Shown here: positions 19,918-28,632 of the stretch, one piece after another
Layout of the letters: each line of letters starts with the position of its first letter
Position numbering within the stretch: position 1 is the first letter of the stretch
Source: Methylotenera sp.
GTDB lineage: Bacteria > Pseudomonadota > Gammaproteobacteria > Burkholderiales > Methylophilaceae
Assembly: GCF_029946165.1 (NCBI RefSeq)
Contig: NZ_JAQSDZ010000025.1
Coordinates: forward strand, 62,001-126,000
Length of the DNA: 64,000 nucleotides
Direction of reading: 5' to 3'
Notes under the pieces: model-generated
What the model saw: the letters and a program-made list of their open reading frames with translations, nothing else
Databases searched by the model: none
Told to the model about the DNA's origin: nothing
Program-made: the position numbers and the translations under genes

Positions 19918-20241
19918 CAGACTACTTAATACACTTTACATAGCTGGTATAAATCCCAGTCTTACATACACACAGGCAATGAATATGTCAGCCATGCCAG
20001 GTTCTGTAATTCAGTTAAAACATTGACCTAGAATTTAGCGCCTTTGACGTGTGAGTAATGCACATTAATGCATATATTCAACGGGTAATTCTAATCCCCG
20101 ATGAGTTAGTGTTATTTTAGGCAGGTCATGTGTATACCATAGTCTATAGTGTGCCGAGATCAAACATTATAAAATTAAAGGTTCGATTTATATGGCTGCT
20201 GAAACCATATAAAAATCTTAATCAATTAATACTGTGACCTT
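19918..20241. other. intergenic spacer upstream of the GGDEF gene
   Basis: Together with the repeat before it this is a 414-base gene-free stretch. Apart from a perfect palindrome at 20187-20213 I see no gene, RNA or convincing terminator. The promoter of the diguanylate cyclase gene is expected in the last 150 bases, where the sequence is AT-rich. Confidence 0.5.
20187..20213. promoter_or_regulatory. operator-like palindrome before the GGDEF gene
   Basis: TTTATATGG (20187-20195) and CCATATAAA (20205-20213) are exact inverted copies around nine bases. The right arm ends 28 bases before the ATG at 20242, so it could be an operator or a hairpin in the leader. No T-run follows, which argues against a terminator. 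Confidence 0.45.
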
Positions 20242-22320
20242 ATGTACACGTCAATGTCGCTAAATGAAATCTGTTCAAGTAACCCGATCAGCGTATCTCA
20301 AGATACGATGTTATCGGATGTACTTGAGGTCATGGCTAACATGACTATTAGCTCTGTAGTGGTGGTTGAAGGTAGGCGCCCCGTTGGCATATTTACTGAA
20401 AGAGATGCACTACGCATTATTCCTGAACTACTTGACCCTAGCGTGACCAAGGTTGGCAGTCTGATGAGTGGCAATCCTGTTGTTGCTCCCAAGCATCTTG
20501 ATTTATTTGAGGCCTATCACATCTGTGCCCAAAAGAATATTCGTCATCTTATTGTTGTGAATGATGAGGGGGATTTGCATGGCATAGCCTCTGACACAGA
20601 CTTTATGAAAGTGCTAGGGCTGGATGTATTCTCTGGTCAGGAGAAAGTCGAAAATGTCATGAGCACTGATGCAAGTTCACTCTCAGTGCATGCCTCGCTT
20701 AATGATGCCATTGTCCTGATGGTTAAATCTAATGCTCGCGCAGTTGTCATCACAGATGCAGGCAAACCAGTCGGTATTATCACTGAGCGAGATTTAGTTC
20801 GCTTAGGTCGAAATCATGTAGCTAGCAATACGTTATTGGCTGATGTGATGTCTAACGTAGTGGTCACGGTGCAACGTAGTCGCTCTACCTATTTTGCGAT
20901 TGAACTTATGCGGCAACATCAAATTCGCACACTGGCCGTAGTGGATGAAGATGGGGTGTTTCAGGGGCTTCTCACTGAGCATGATGTGGTTAAGAAAATT
21001 GAAAATCGCTATGTAAGTATATTAAATACAATCATTAAAAGACAAGCACATGATATTGAGCGGATTCGCCAAGAGTTGGATGAAAAACATGTGCTATCTG
21101 CGGTATTGCATGAGTCTTTAGGGGTCTGTCTGATTATTGCAGACCCAGCGAATAATGTGCGCTATTTGAATCCAGCGGCCTCTGCATTATTTGGCTTGAC
21201 GCATGAAAGCATTGTTGGTGAGCATCTTGAGTTGCTGTTCGATAAAATTGGTATGGCGACAGAAGAGTTGCGTGTTGCTTTAGATAAAGCAAAACATGGC
21301 ACCATTTATGAATTCGACATTACACATCAAATAAGAAACGACATCGTTCACCTGCATGTGCGTATTGCGCCTATTCAAGATCAAAATAATCATTTACTCG
21401 GCTTTGTACAAACCATACAGGATGAGACTGAAAAAAAGCTCTCAGAACGTAAGCTAAAACAGGCCGCCTCAATTTTTGAAAATACGATTGAAGGCACTAT
21501 CATTACCGATGCGGATGTTAACATTTTGTCAGTCAACCCTGCATTTACTAGAATTACTGGGTATGAGGAAGAGGAAGTTCGCGGTAAAAATCCAAATATA
21601 CTCAGCTCGGGTAGGCAAGATAACGCTTTCTTCAAACGGTTATGGGAATCCCTACAGACGAGTGGCTATTGGCAAGGAGAGTTGTGGAATCGGCGTAAAA
21701 GTGGCGAGACCTATGCTGAGTGGCTAACGATAAGTGTTATTCTCGACGCGGATGACAAAGTGAAAAACTATATTGCAGTTTTTGCCGATATTACCTCATC
21801 CAAAATAGCGCATGACGAGTTCGAGTTTTTAGCGCATCATGACCCACTGACCAAGTTGCCAAATCGCTTGTTATTTAATGCTAGATTGTCACACTCCCTC
21901 TCTCGAATTAAACGTACTGGTGATAATGTGGCATTGTTAATGATTGACTTGGATGGATTCAAATTCATTAATGATCAGTTTGGTCATCAGGCAGGAGACC
22001 GCGTGCTAGAAGTAGTCGCGGAGCGCTTGCTTGCTAATACCCGCAGTGAAGATACCGTTGCCCGTTTAGGAGGTGATGAGTTTGTCGTGGTGCTAGAAGA
22101 TATTATGGAAATTACAGGTGCTACGGATATTGCACATAAGTTGATTCAAGAAATATCTCAACCTATTGTGATGGGCGTCAATAAAATGACCGTGACAGCA
22201 AGTGTTGGAATTGCACTTTCATCCATGATTGGTGATAACCCAAAACTATTGATCAGCAGTGCGGATGACGCCTTATATCGAGCTAAGGACGCGGGTAAAA
22301 ATAAGTTTATATGCGCCTAA
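20242..22320 (+). CDS. diguanylate cyclase with four CBS and two PAS domains
   Basis: Predicted cytoplasmic c-di-GMP synthase; no membrane segment is seen. Four CBS motifs lie in the first 265 residues (for example SVVVVEGRRPVGIFTERD and AVVITDAGKPVGIITERD). They are followed by PAS domains at about 283-395 and 405-515 and a GGDEF domain to the end (692 residues). The active site RLGGDEF is intact, and RSED five residues before it is a complete inhibitory I-site, so product feedback is expected. No EAL domain is present. CBS pairs usually bind adenine nucleotides, so the protein may link energy charge to c-di-GMP. An XRE-PAS gene follows 34 bases later. Confidence 0.92.
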   Translation: MYTSMSLNEICSSNPISVSQDTMLSDVLEVMANMTISSVVVVEGRRPVGIFTERDALRIIPELLDPSVTKVGSLMSGNPVVAPKHLDLFEAYHICAQKNIRHLIVVNDEGDLHGIASDTDFMKVLGLDVFSGQEKVENVMSTDASSLSVHASLNDAIVLMVKSNARAVVITDAGKPVGIITERDLVRLGRNHVASNTLLADVMSNVVVTVQRSRSTYFAIELMRQHQIRTLAVVDEDGVFQGLLTEHDVVKKIENRYVSILNTIIKRQAHDIERIRQELDEKHVLSAVLHESLGVCLIIADPANNVRYLNPAASALFGLTHESIVGEHLELLFDKIGMATEELRVALDKAKHGTIYEFDITHQIRNDIVHLHVRIAPIQDQNNHLLGFVQTIQDETEKKLSERKLKQAASIFENTIEGTIITDADVNILSVNPAFTRITGYEEEEVRGKNPNILSSGRQDNAFFKRLWESLQTSGYWQGELWNRRKSGETYAEWLTISVILDADDKVKNYIAVFADITSSKIAHDEFEFLAHHDPLTKLPNRLLFNARLSHSLSRIKRTGDNVALLMIDLDGFKFINDQFGHQAGDRVLEVVAERLLANTRSEDTVARLGGDEFVVVLEDIMEITGATDIAHKLIQEISQPIVMGVNKMTVTASVGIALSSMIGDNPKLLISSADDALYRAKDAGKNKFICA

Positions 22321-22354
22321 TTGTCACCAAACAGCCTTAAATTATTGGAAGTAC

Positions 22355-23014
22355 ATGCATAAATCCCTATTTGGTGTGGTCGTTAAGAAAATTCGTTTAG
22401 AGCATGGTCTTACTCAAGAGTCACTGGCCTCAAAATCTGGCTTGGAGCGCACTTTTATTTCCATGTTAGAGCGTGGCATTAAACAACCTAGCCTTAAGAC
22501 GATTAGCAGTCTTGCTCACGCAGTTGGCATGAAGAGTTATGAGTTGTTACATATGGCCGAACATGCGATTCATCAGGCGTATAGCGAATTGACCCCACTT
22601 TCAGATGTGGCAGAAGATCAGCGTCTATTTGATGCCTTGGAGTTGGAGCGTGAGAAGACGCGAATAGACCAGATTATGAACTCCATGCCGATTATCTTTT
22701 TTGCTAGAACGCCAATGCCAGAATACGCGGCAACCTTTGTCAGCAAAAATATCAATCAATTATTTGGCTATGACAGAGATAACTTCATGGCTCATAGTGG
22801 TTTTTGGCATGCACACATCCATGAAAACGACTTAGCCCAAGTCGTTGAACGCTTAAAAACTTTAGATGTAGATAAAACTTTAAACCATGAGTATCGGTTT
22901 TTAACAGAAAGTGGGAATTGGCTTTTAGTCCGGGAGGAGTTGAAACTAATCGCCAATGAATCTGGTGCACCTAAAGAGGTGATTGGATCAATCGTCGGCG
23001 TTTCCATGTGTTAG
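22355..23014 (+). CDS. XRE-family HTH regulator with a PAS domain
   Basis: The N-terminus (residues 1-65) is a helix-turn-helix of the XRE/Cro type: VVKKIRLEHGLTQESLASK then GLERTFISMLERG. The rest (about 95-219) reads as a PAS fold of the PAS_3 type, with FVSKNINQLFGYDRDNF, WHAHIHENDL and YRFLTESGNW. The ATG at 22355 has GGAA four bases upstream and starts at the HTH, giving 219 residues; the frame extends further upstream but would overlap the GGDEF gene. It probably forms an operon with that gene. Its target and ligand are unknown. Confidence 0.82.
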   Translation: MHKSLFGVVVKKIRLEHGLTQESLASKSGLERTFISMLERGIKQPSLKTISSLAHAVGMKSYELLHMAEHAIHQAYSELTPLSDVAEDQRLFDALELEREKTRIDQIMNSMPIIFFARTPMPEYAATFVSKNINQLFGYDRDNFMAHSGFWHAHIHENDLAQVVERLKTLDVDKTLNHEYRFLTESGNWLLVREELKLIANESGAPKEVIGSIVGVSMC

Positions 23015-23198
23015 GTTTAACTATTTGATTGTAGATACTCCATACATTTAATTTAAGAACAGCCACAAGGAAAGCGCACGTAAGGTTCAATAAATAAAGG
23101 TATTACGCTACAAAATCTGGGCTATACAATCCAGTCTTGATTCGTACTGAAATGTCAGAAAAATTATCGAAGGATTTTTAAGCTTTTTAGATGCGCTT

Positions 23199-23843
23199 TT
23201 AAAACTGAAATTGCGCGCTGTCGTTCCACTTAACTATGCTTATACACGGCGCAGCAATGCGCTGCTGTAAGCTAACTAAGTTCTCATCAAACATGGCAAA
23301 GTTTGGTTCAATCTCGTTTGCCACCCAACCAGCCAACTTCAAACCACGCGCCTGAATAGCTTCTACCGTTAATAATGCATGATTAATGCAACCCAAACGC
23401 ATACCAACCACTAGAATCATTGGAATATTGAACTGTGAAGCTAAATCCGCCAATGTTTCGGTGTTATTCAAAGGCACGCAGAAGCCGCCTGCACCTTCAA
23501 CTATTACTACATCTGCTAAATCCGTTAGCTGTTCGTATGCGCTTTTAATTACCCCTAACTCTATGGTAATGCCCGCTTGTTCAGCGGCGATATGTGGCGC
23601 AATGGCGGGCGCGAAACGATAGGGATTAACTAAATCTAGGTCAGCATTAACGTTACTCTCTGAAATTAAAGCGGTGACATCTTCGTTAATCAGTTCGTTT
23701 TTTTCATTCAGCTCACAACCGGAGGCAACAGGCTTCATACCAACCGTTTTAAAACCCTGCGCCGCAAAGTACTTCACTAAGGCACTTGCCACATAGGTTT
23801 TACCTACGTTGGTATCGGTGCCAATGACAAAGTAACTTTTCAT
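23199..23843 (-). CDS. bioD: dethiobiotin synthetase
   Basis: ATP-dependent ring closure of 7,8-diaminopelargonate with CO2 to dethiobiotin. The 214-residue protein opens FVIGTDTNVGKTYVASAL, a P-loop of the BioD type, with MKPVASG after it and VVIVEGAGGFCVPL in the middle, all conserved in the family. It is the last gene of the minus-strand bio run, separated from bioC by 68 bases that contain a palindromic repeat. Confidence 0.95.
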   Translation of the reverse strand: MKSYFVIGTDTNVGKTYVASALVKYFAAQGFKTVGMKPVASGCELNEKNELINEDVTALISESNVNADLDLVNPYRFAPAIAPHIAAEQAGITIELGVIKSAYEQLTDLADVVIVEGAGGFCVPLNNTETLADLASQFNIPMILVVGMRLGCINHALLTVEAIQARGLKLAGWVANEIEPNFAMFDENLVSLQQRIAAPCISIVKWNDSAQFQF

Positions 23844-23858
23844 GGTGATATTATTTTT

Positions 23859-23928
23859 GTAGGAGCGGCTTTTAGCCGCGAAATGAGGATAAGTGTACGC
23901 ACAATTCGCGGCTAAAAGCCGCTCCTAC
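23859..23928. repeat. REP-like palindrome, GTAGGAGCG family, copy 2
   Basis: Two perfect 24-base inverted arms, 23859-23882 (starting GTAGGAGCGGCTTTTAGC) and 23905-23928 (ending GCCGCTCCTAC), surround 22 bases. The right arm overlaps the 3' end of bioC and supplies its TAG stop (23912-23914). The element lies inside the bio operon, 16 bases before the bioD start, so it will be transcribed as a strong hairpin between bioC and bioD. Confidence 0.92.
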
Positions 23929-24823
23929 TCCTAAAGGTGATAGGTGAAACGCCATCTTCAAACTTTGCTTTATCTGCACCGCGCCAAGCATGCCCGTACA
24001 CAACTTCAAAGGTGGCAGGCAGTTTCCCATCTACTCGAAATTGCTCGTAGTTCGCTTCTAGGTTTTGTAAAAAGCCACGCCCTAGCAAGCCTCGCGCACG
24101 ACCATCTGTCGCGTTATGCGCACCGATGCTTTTTAAGTCACGCATCACACTTTTAACGTCATCGTAAGTCAGGGTGAATCTCTCGACATCCAGCACTGGC
24201 GCACTGAACCCAGCCCGCACCATCGCGTCGCCAATGTCGTGCATATCTAGAAATCTACTCACACTGGTTGTGCCGTTTTGTCCGCTGGTGGCAACGCGAA
24301 GCTCTTTGAGCGTATCGGGGCCAAAAGTGCTGAACATGAGCAAGCTTTCTGGCTGCAACACGCGATGAAACTCTTGCAAAGCCGCATCCAAATCATTGCA
24401 CCATTGAATCGCCAAATTTGACCACACCAAACCTACACTGGCACTCGCCAAAGGCAGTGATTCAATATCCGCACACAATAGATTTTGTGTAACACCACCG
24501 AGCATGCTCCTTACTTGACCAACAAAGCCATTATTTGGATTGGTACTGCGTGTTTTCTGCAGCATAGGTAACGCAAAATCTAGTGAAATCACTTGTGATT
24601 TTGCAAAGCGTTTTTGCAAAGCATGGCTAGCTAAACCTGTGCCACAACCCGCGTCTAATATGGTGTGTGGGTTTAACTTCACTAAATCTAGCCGGCTGAG
24701 CATTTCTTCACGCACTTGTTTCTGCAAGATTGCAGCTGCGTCGTAAGTATTAGCGGCACGGCCAAATGAAGCGCGTGCGCGCGCTTTATCAATATGGTAA
24801 CTATCGGGCAATTTGGCTTCCAT
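23912..24823 (-). CDS. bioC: malonyl-ACP O-methyltransferase
   Basis: SAM-dependent enzyme that methylates the free carboxyl of malonyl-ACP so that fatty-acid synthesis can build the pimelate chain. Motifs in the 303-residue protein include ARASFGRAANTYDAAAILQ near the start, the SAM-binding ILDAGCGTGLAS (about 59), and SVGLVWSNLAIQWC (about 130), typical of BioC. The last residues, RSRSGF, and the stop codon are encoded by the arm of a palindromic repeat, so the native C-terminus was probably altered. bioH ends one base upstream of its start. Confidence 0.93.
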   Translation of the reverse strand: MEAKLPDSYHIDKARARASFGRAANTYDAAAILQKQVREEMLSRLDLVKLNPHTILDAGCGTGLASHALQKRFAKSQVISLDFALPMLQKTRSTNPNNGFVGQVRSMLGGVTQNLLCADIESLPLASASVGLVWSNLAIQWCNDLDAALQEFHRVLQPESLLMFSTFGPDTLKELRVATSGQNGTTSVSRFLDMHDIGDAMVRAGFSAPVLDVERFTLTYDDVKSVMRDLKSIGAHNATDGRARGLLGRGFLQNLEANYEQFRVDGKLPATFEVVYGHAWRGADKAKFEDGVSPITFRSRSGF

Positions 24824-24824
24824 A

Positions 24825-25631
24825 TTAAGCGCTTGTAGGTTCTAGGAATTGAACGACTGCATCCACAAACTGCTCTTGATGCGATAGAAAGGGAGCGTGC
24901 GAAGCACCAGAAATCACGCGTAAGTAACCCACTGGTAAGTTTTGCATCATCCAATGCGCGGCTTGCACTGGCGCGAGCGTATCTCTATCGCCATGAATCA
25001 ATAGGGTTGGTTTTCTTAGGCGGTTAACTTCTGAACGTAAATCGCTTTCCAGCAATATGCCCAAGGCGCGTTGTAGCGTTTGTGATGTTGGTGCGGGGCG
25101 CTCTTCCAGCTTTCTACGCAATAATCTTACCGTTAACCTTGCGCTTTTATCGCCCATGCATTGCAGTGTTAAAAACTGCGTAAGCGTTTTATGGTAATCC
25201 GCATCCATACTGTCAGCAAAGCGCTCAAATACTTCTGGGGCAATGCCTGATGTCCATTTAGCTTGCGTCATGAATTCTTCTTTATTCACAAAACACGGCG
25301 TAGAGCCGACCAGGACCAATCTGCGAACGGCATCAGGCTGATCTAGCGCAATGCGCATGGCGACTTGCCCGCCCCACGACCAGCCAATCATATCTGCATT
25401 CGCTGGCAGCATTTCTGCCACTTTTTCCGCAATGATATGCAAGTGATACGGCTCAGTTGGGCGACTCAAGCCCATGCCTGGTAAATCAACAATATGTAAC
25501 GTAAATAATTTACTCAAGCTTTTTATAATCGGTTGCCACACCGCGCCACTCATGCCCCAACCATGCAACAGTACTAGGTTTGGCCCAGTGCCCGTCGTTT
25601 CCATATAAATGTTAGCGGGAACAATTTTCAT
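24825..25631 (-). CDS. bioH: pimeloyl-ACP methyl ester carboxylesterase
   Basis: Alpha/beta hydrolase that removes the methyl group from pimeloyl-ACP methyl ester, ending the chain-building phase started by BioC. The 268-residue protein has LVLLHGWGMSGAVW (oxyanion region), the nucleophile elbow GWSWGGQ (about residue 82), the acid in LIHGDRDTLAP and the histidine in ISGASHAPFLSH. Its ATG overlaps the bioF stop (ATGA), so the two are coupled. Unlike in Escherichia coli, bioH is inside the bio operon here. Confidence 0.94.
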   Translation of the reverse strand: MKIVPANIYMETTGTGPNLVLLHGWGMSGAVWQPIIKSLSKLFTLHIVDLPGMGLSRPTEPYHLHIIAEKVAEMLPANADMIGWSWGGQVAMRIALDQPDAVRRLVLVGSTPCFVNKEEFMTQAKWTSGIAPEVFERFADSMDADYHKTLTQFLTLQCMGDKSARLTVRLLRRKLEERPAPTSQTLQRALGILLESDLRSEVNRLRKPTLLIHGDRDTLAPVQAAHWMMQNLPVGYLRVISGASHAPFLSHQEQFVDAVVQFLEPTSA

Positions 25632-26785
25632 AGAACTTGCTCCGCTTGTTGGATTGCCGAAATAAGTTGTTTAATATCATCTAGCGAATGCGCGGCTGAT
25701 AAAGAAATGCGCAACCTAGCAGTACCAACGGGCACAGTGGGTGGGCGAATGGCTGGCACTAATATGCCTAAGCTTTGTAAGTACTCACTTAACGCCAATG
25801 CCTCAAGATTATCGCCAACCACTAACGGTTGAATTGATGTTTCAGACGGCATTAACTGCCATCTTTTGCATTGCAGATTGTCTTTAAAGTAATTAATCAG
25901 GCTGTGTAAATGTGTGCGTAAGTCATCGCCCTGCTCAATCAAACTCACCGAAGCGGATAAAGTTGCAGAAAGTGCTGGCGGCGCTGGTGTTGAATATACA
26001 TAACTTTTAGCAGTTTGAATCAGGTAGTCAATCACCACACTTTCACCCGCAACAAATGAGCCTGCCACACCCGCAGCTTTGCCTAATGTTGCCATCATAA
26101 TGATGCGAGGAGATTTCAGTTTTAGATGATTTAGCGAGCCTTGACCATGCTCACCCAACACACCAAAGCCATGCGCATCATCAATGTATAAATAAGCATC
26201 GTACTTCTCGCAAAGCGTTAAATATTCAGCCAATGGCGCAATATCGCCATCCATACTAAATACCGCATCCACGGCAATGAGCTTATGTCGTGCGCTGCTG
26301 GCTTTAAGTAAGTTTTCAAGTGCAGCTACATCGTTATGCGCAAAGCGATTGAACTCGGCAAGCGAATAATAGCTACCATCATTCAAACAAGCGTGATTCA
26401 ACTTGTCGGCAAAAATCGCATCGCCGCGCCCAACCAACGCCCCCAACGCACCGATATTTGCCATATAACCTGCGGAAAATAACAATGCGGCAGGCATATT
26501 TACAAACTTGGCTAACTGCTTTTCTAAGTCATCATGGTAACGATGGTGGCCTGTCACCAAACCAGACGCGCCGCTACCAACACCAGAATCACCAGCCGCT
26601 TTTTGCATAGCCGCAATTAGTGCTGGGTGGTTCGCTAGACCCAAATAATCATTACTACAGAATGACAGATACGGCTTACTATTCGCAACAATATGCTCAG
26701 CCTGCGGCGAGTCGAGCAAACGCCGTTGGCGCAGTAAGCCATCCGCTTTGCGTTTATCTAATGCGATTTGTAATGAAGCCAGCAT
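25628..26785 (-). CDS. bioF: 8-amino-7-oxononanoate synthase
   Basis: PLP enzyme condensing pimeloyl-ACP with alanine. The 385-residue length fits. It has YLSFCSNDYLGLANHP near the N-terminus, the conserved GSGASGLVTGHHRYHDDLE, the PLP aspartate region YIDDAHGFGVLGEHG (about 205), and the Schiff-base lysine in ATLGKAAGVAGSF (about 240). It lies 14 bases after bioB and overlaps bioH by four bases. Confidence 0.96.
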   Translation of the reverse strand: MLASLQIALDKRKADGLLRQRRLLDSPQAEHIVANSKPYLSFCSNDYLGLANHPALIAAMQKAAGDSGVGSGASGLVTGHHRYHDDLEKQLAKFVNMPAALLFSAGYMANIGALGALVGRGDAIFADKLNHACLNDGSYYSLAEFNRFAHNDVAALENLLKASSARHKLIAVDAVFSMDGDIAPLAEYLTLCEKYDAYLYIDDAHGFGVLGEHGQGSLNHLKLKSPRIIMMATLGKAAGVAGSFVAGESVVIDYLIQTAKSYVYSTPAPPALSATLSASVSLIEQGDDLRTHLHSLINYFKDNLQCKRWQLMPSETSIQPLVVGDNLEALALSEYLQSLGILVPAIRPPTVPVGTARLRISLSAAHSLDDIKQLISAIQQAEQVL

Positions 26786-26799
26786 GTTAGTTTGTTACC

Positions 26800-27825
26800 C
26801 TAGATTTTATTAATGCCTAATTTTTCGAATAATTTCTTATCAGTCGAAGCTTCAGGATTGGCTGTGGTCAGCAACTTTTCACCGTAGAAAATACTGTTTG
26901 CACCAGCTAAAAAGCACATACTTTGAATGCCCTCACTCATACTTTGGCGGCCTGCTGATAAACGCACGAAGCTGTTCGGCATAGTAATACGCGCCGCGGC
27001 AATAGTCCGCACAAACTCAAATTGATCTAACTCTTCGGTACCGTGCAATGGCGTACCTTCGACTTGTGTGAGTAAATTAATTGGCACACTTTCAGGTGGG
27101 CGTTCCATATTTGCCAATTGCGCTAACAAGCCAGCGCGTTGGTTCCGCGTTTCGCCCATGCCGATAATACCGCCGCTACATACATGAATATCTTGGCTAC
27201 GCACGCGATCCAATGTGTCTAAACGGTCTTGATAAGTACGCGTGGTAATCACATCGCCGTAGAACTCTGGCGCGGTATCCAAGTTATGATTGTAATAATC
27301 CAAACCTGCTTCTTTTAACTGCTCAGCTTGACCATCTTTTAACATGCCCAAAGTCGCACAGGTTTCTAAACCCATTGCTTTAACTTCGGCAATCATTTTC
27401 AACACAGGCTCTAAATCGCGCTGCTTAGGCCCGCGCCATGCAGCACCCATGCAGAAACGGCTGGCACCATTGTCTTTAGCTTCTTGCGCCGCCGCCACAA
27501 CATCTTCTAGCTTCATCAAAGGCTCATTTTCTACCTCAGTATGATAACGCGCCGCTTGTGGGCAGTAACCGCAATCCTCTGAACAGCCACCTGTTTTAAT
27601 TGAAAGCAAAGTGCTCACCTGAACTGCATTCGGATTAAAATTTGCCCTATGCACAGTTTGCGCCTGATACATTAAATCACTGAAAGGCAGCTCAAATAAT
27701 GCGACAATATCCGCTACACTCCAACGGTTAACTGTGTTGGTTTCAGAGGAAGAGTTAAGATTGGCTTTTAGGCCATCCGTATTAATCACGGCATGTGTAT
27801 GACCTTGTTGAGAGGTTTCGAGCAT
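26800..27825 (-). CDS. bioB: biotin synthase
   Basis: Radical SAM enzyme that inserts sulfur into dethiobiotin. The 4Fe-4S cluster motif [10 protein letters not shown] (about residue 89) fits CxxxCxxC, and the later conserved [24 protein letters not shown] and [12 protein letters not shown] are in place. There is an N-terminal extension of about 30 polar residues before [14 protein letters not shown]. The start ATG at 27825 has AAAGGAA seven bases upstream. It is the first gene of the bioBFHCD operon; bioA is not in the window. Confidence 0.96.
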   Translation of the reverse strand: MLETSQQGHTHAVINTDGLKANLNSSSETNTVNRWSVADIVALFELPFSDLMYQAQTVHRANFNPNAVQVSTLLSIKTGGCSEDCGYCPQAARYHTEVENEPLMKLEDVVAAAQEAKDNGASRFCMGAAWRGPKQRDLEPVLKMIAEVKAMGLETCATLGMLKDGQAEQLKEAGLDYYNHNLDTAPEFYGDVITTRTYQDRLDTLDRVRSQDIHVCSGGIIGMGETRNQRAGLLAQLANMERPPESVPINLLTQVEGTPLHGTEELDQFEFVRTIAAARITMPNSFVRLSAGRQSMSEGIQSMCFLAGANSIFYGEKLLTTANPEASTDKKLFEKLGINKI

Positions 27826-27895
27826 GTGCAGTTCCTTTTAAAGAGGCTTAATTTATGGTGCGATTATACCTTGTCAATGAAATGGGACGCAAATA
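27826..27895. promoter_or_regulatory. divergent bioB/comF promoter region
   Basis: On the minus strand a perfect TATAAT lies at 27868-27863 with TTGCGT 18 bases upstream, giving a leader of about 30 bases to bioB. The 70-base gap must also serve comF in the other direction. I see no sequence resembling the enterobacterial BirA operator. Confidence 0.5.
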
Positions 27896-28618
27896 TTGAA
27901 CATTCGATTAAAATTTAAGCAATTTCTCCATAACGGCCTTCCCACCAAACTGTTAGATAGGTTATTTAAGCAGCGTTGTTTGTTATGCACTGCCGAGGAC
28001 GGTGGAAATTTTGGCTTGTGTGTGCCTTGTTACAACGACCTGCCTTGGCACACCGCGCCACAATGCCCACAGTGCGGTTTGTCTTCCAATGGTTTAGTTT
28101 GTGGTAGTTGCTTAAACTTACCACCTGATTTTGACGCGACTCACAGTTTGTTGACCTATGACTTTCCGTTAGATGTCATGATGCAACGCTACAAATATGG
28201 CAGCATGCTTAATTTAGGACACATTTTCGGCAAGATGTTGAGCAATAAAACCAATCTAGCCGATATAGACTTAGTGATAGCCATGCCCATGCACCCTGCG
28301 CGACTTAAAGAACGCGGTTTTAATCAAGCGCTCGAAATCGCAAAAATTATCACTAAGAACAATCCTGAAAAATTAGATTACCAGTCCGTACAACGCCAAA
28401 AACTCACGCCGCCACAAGCTAGCTTGCCATTGAAAGAACGCGTCAGAAATATCAAAGGGGCATTTAAAGTGGACAAGCAGTTGAATGGCAAACGCATCGC
28501 ATTGGTGGATGATGTGATGACAACTGGCGCCAGCCTTAACGAACTAGCTAAAACATTAAAACAGGCTGGTGCAATCCATATTGAGTGTTGGGTAATAGCA
28601 AGAACGTTGCAGAAGTAA
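27896..28618 (+). CDS. comF: ComF family protein (phosphoribosyltransferase-like)
   Basis: A 240-residue ComF-type protein, of the family linked to DNA uptake in naturally competent bacteria. The N-terminal zinc-finger-like cysteines are visible (CLLCTAED, CVPCYND, CPQCGLSSNGLVCGSC), and the C-terminal phosphoribosyltransferase motif VALVDDVMTTGAS is clear as ALVDDVMTTGASLNE (about 200). The start appears to be TTG at 27896, with GGGA nine bases before it; no in-frame ATG is nearby. It diverges from bioB, the common arrangement in betaproteobacteria, and ends 14 bases from convergent galK. Confidence 0.88.
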   Translation: MNIRLKFKQFLHNGLPTKLLDRLFKQRCLLCTAEDGGNFGLCVPCYNDLPWHTAPQCPQCGLSSNGLVCGSCLNLPPDFDATHSLLTYDFPLDVMMQRYKYGSMLNLGHIFGKMLSNKTNLADIDLVIAMPMHPARLKERGFNQALEIAKIITKNNPEKLDYQSVQRQKLTPPQASLPLKERVRNIKGAFKVDKQLNGKRIALVDDVMTTGASLNELAKTLKQAGAIHIECWVIARTLQK

Positions 28619-28632
28619 GTACTTTAAGAAAC

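Noticed and set aside
19832-20026. A 64-codon open frame after the M48 peptidase gene
   Set aside because: Nearly half of it lies in a palindromic repeat, and no ribosome binding site or protein-like pattern is seen.
23859-23928. The bio-operon palindrome as an intrinsic terminator
   Set aside because: There is no T-run after the stem in the direction of bioC transcription, and bioD lies directly downstream.
27863-27879. TTGACA next to TATAAT on the minus strand before bioB
   Set aside because: Only three bases separate them, so this TTGACA cannot be the -35; a weaker TTGCGT at 18-base spacing fits better.
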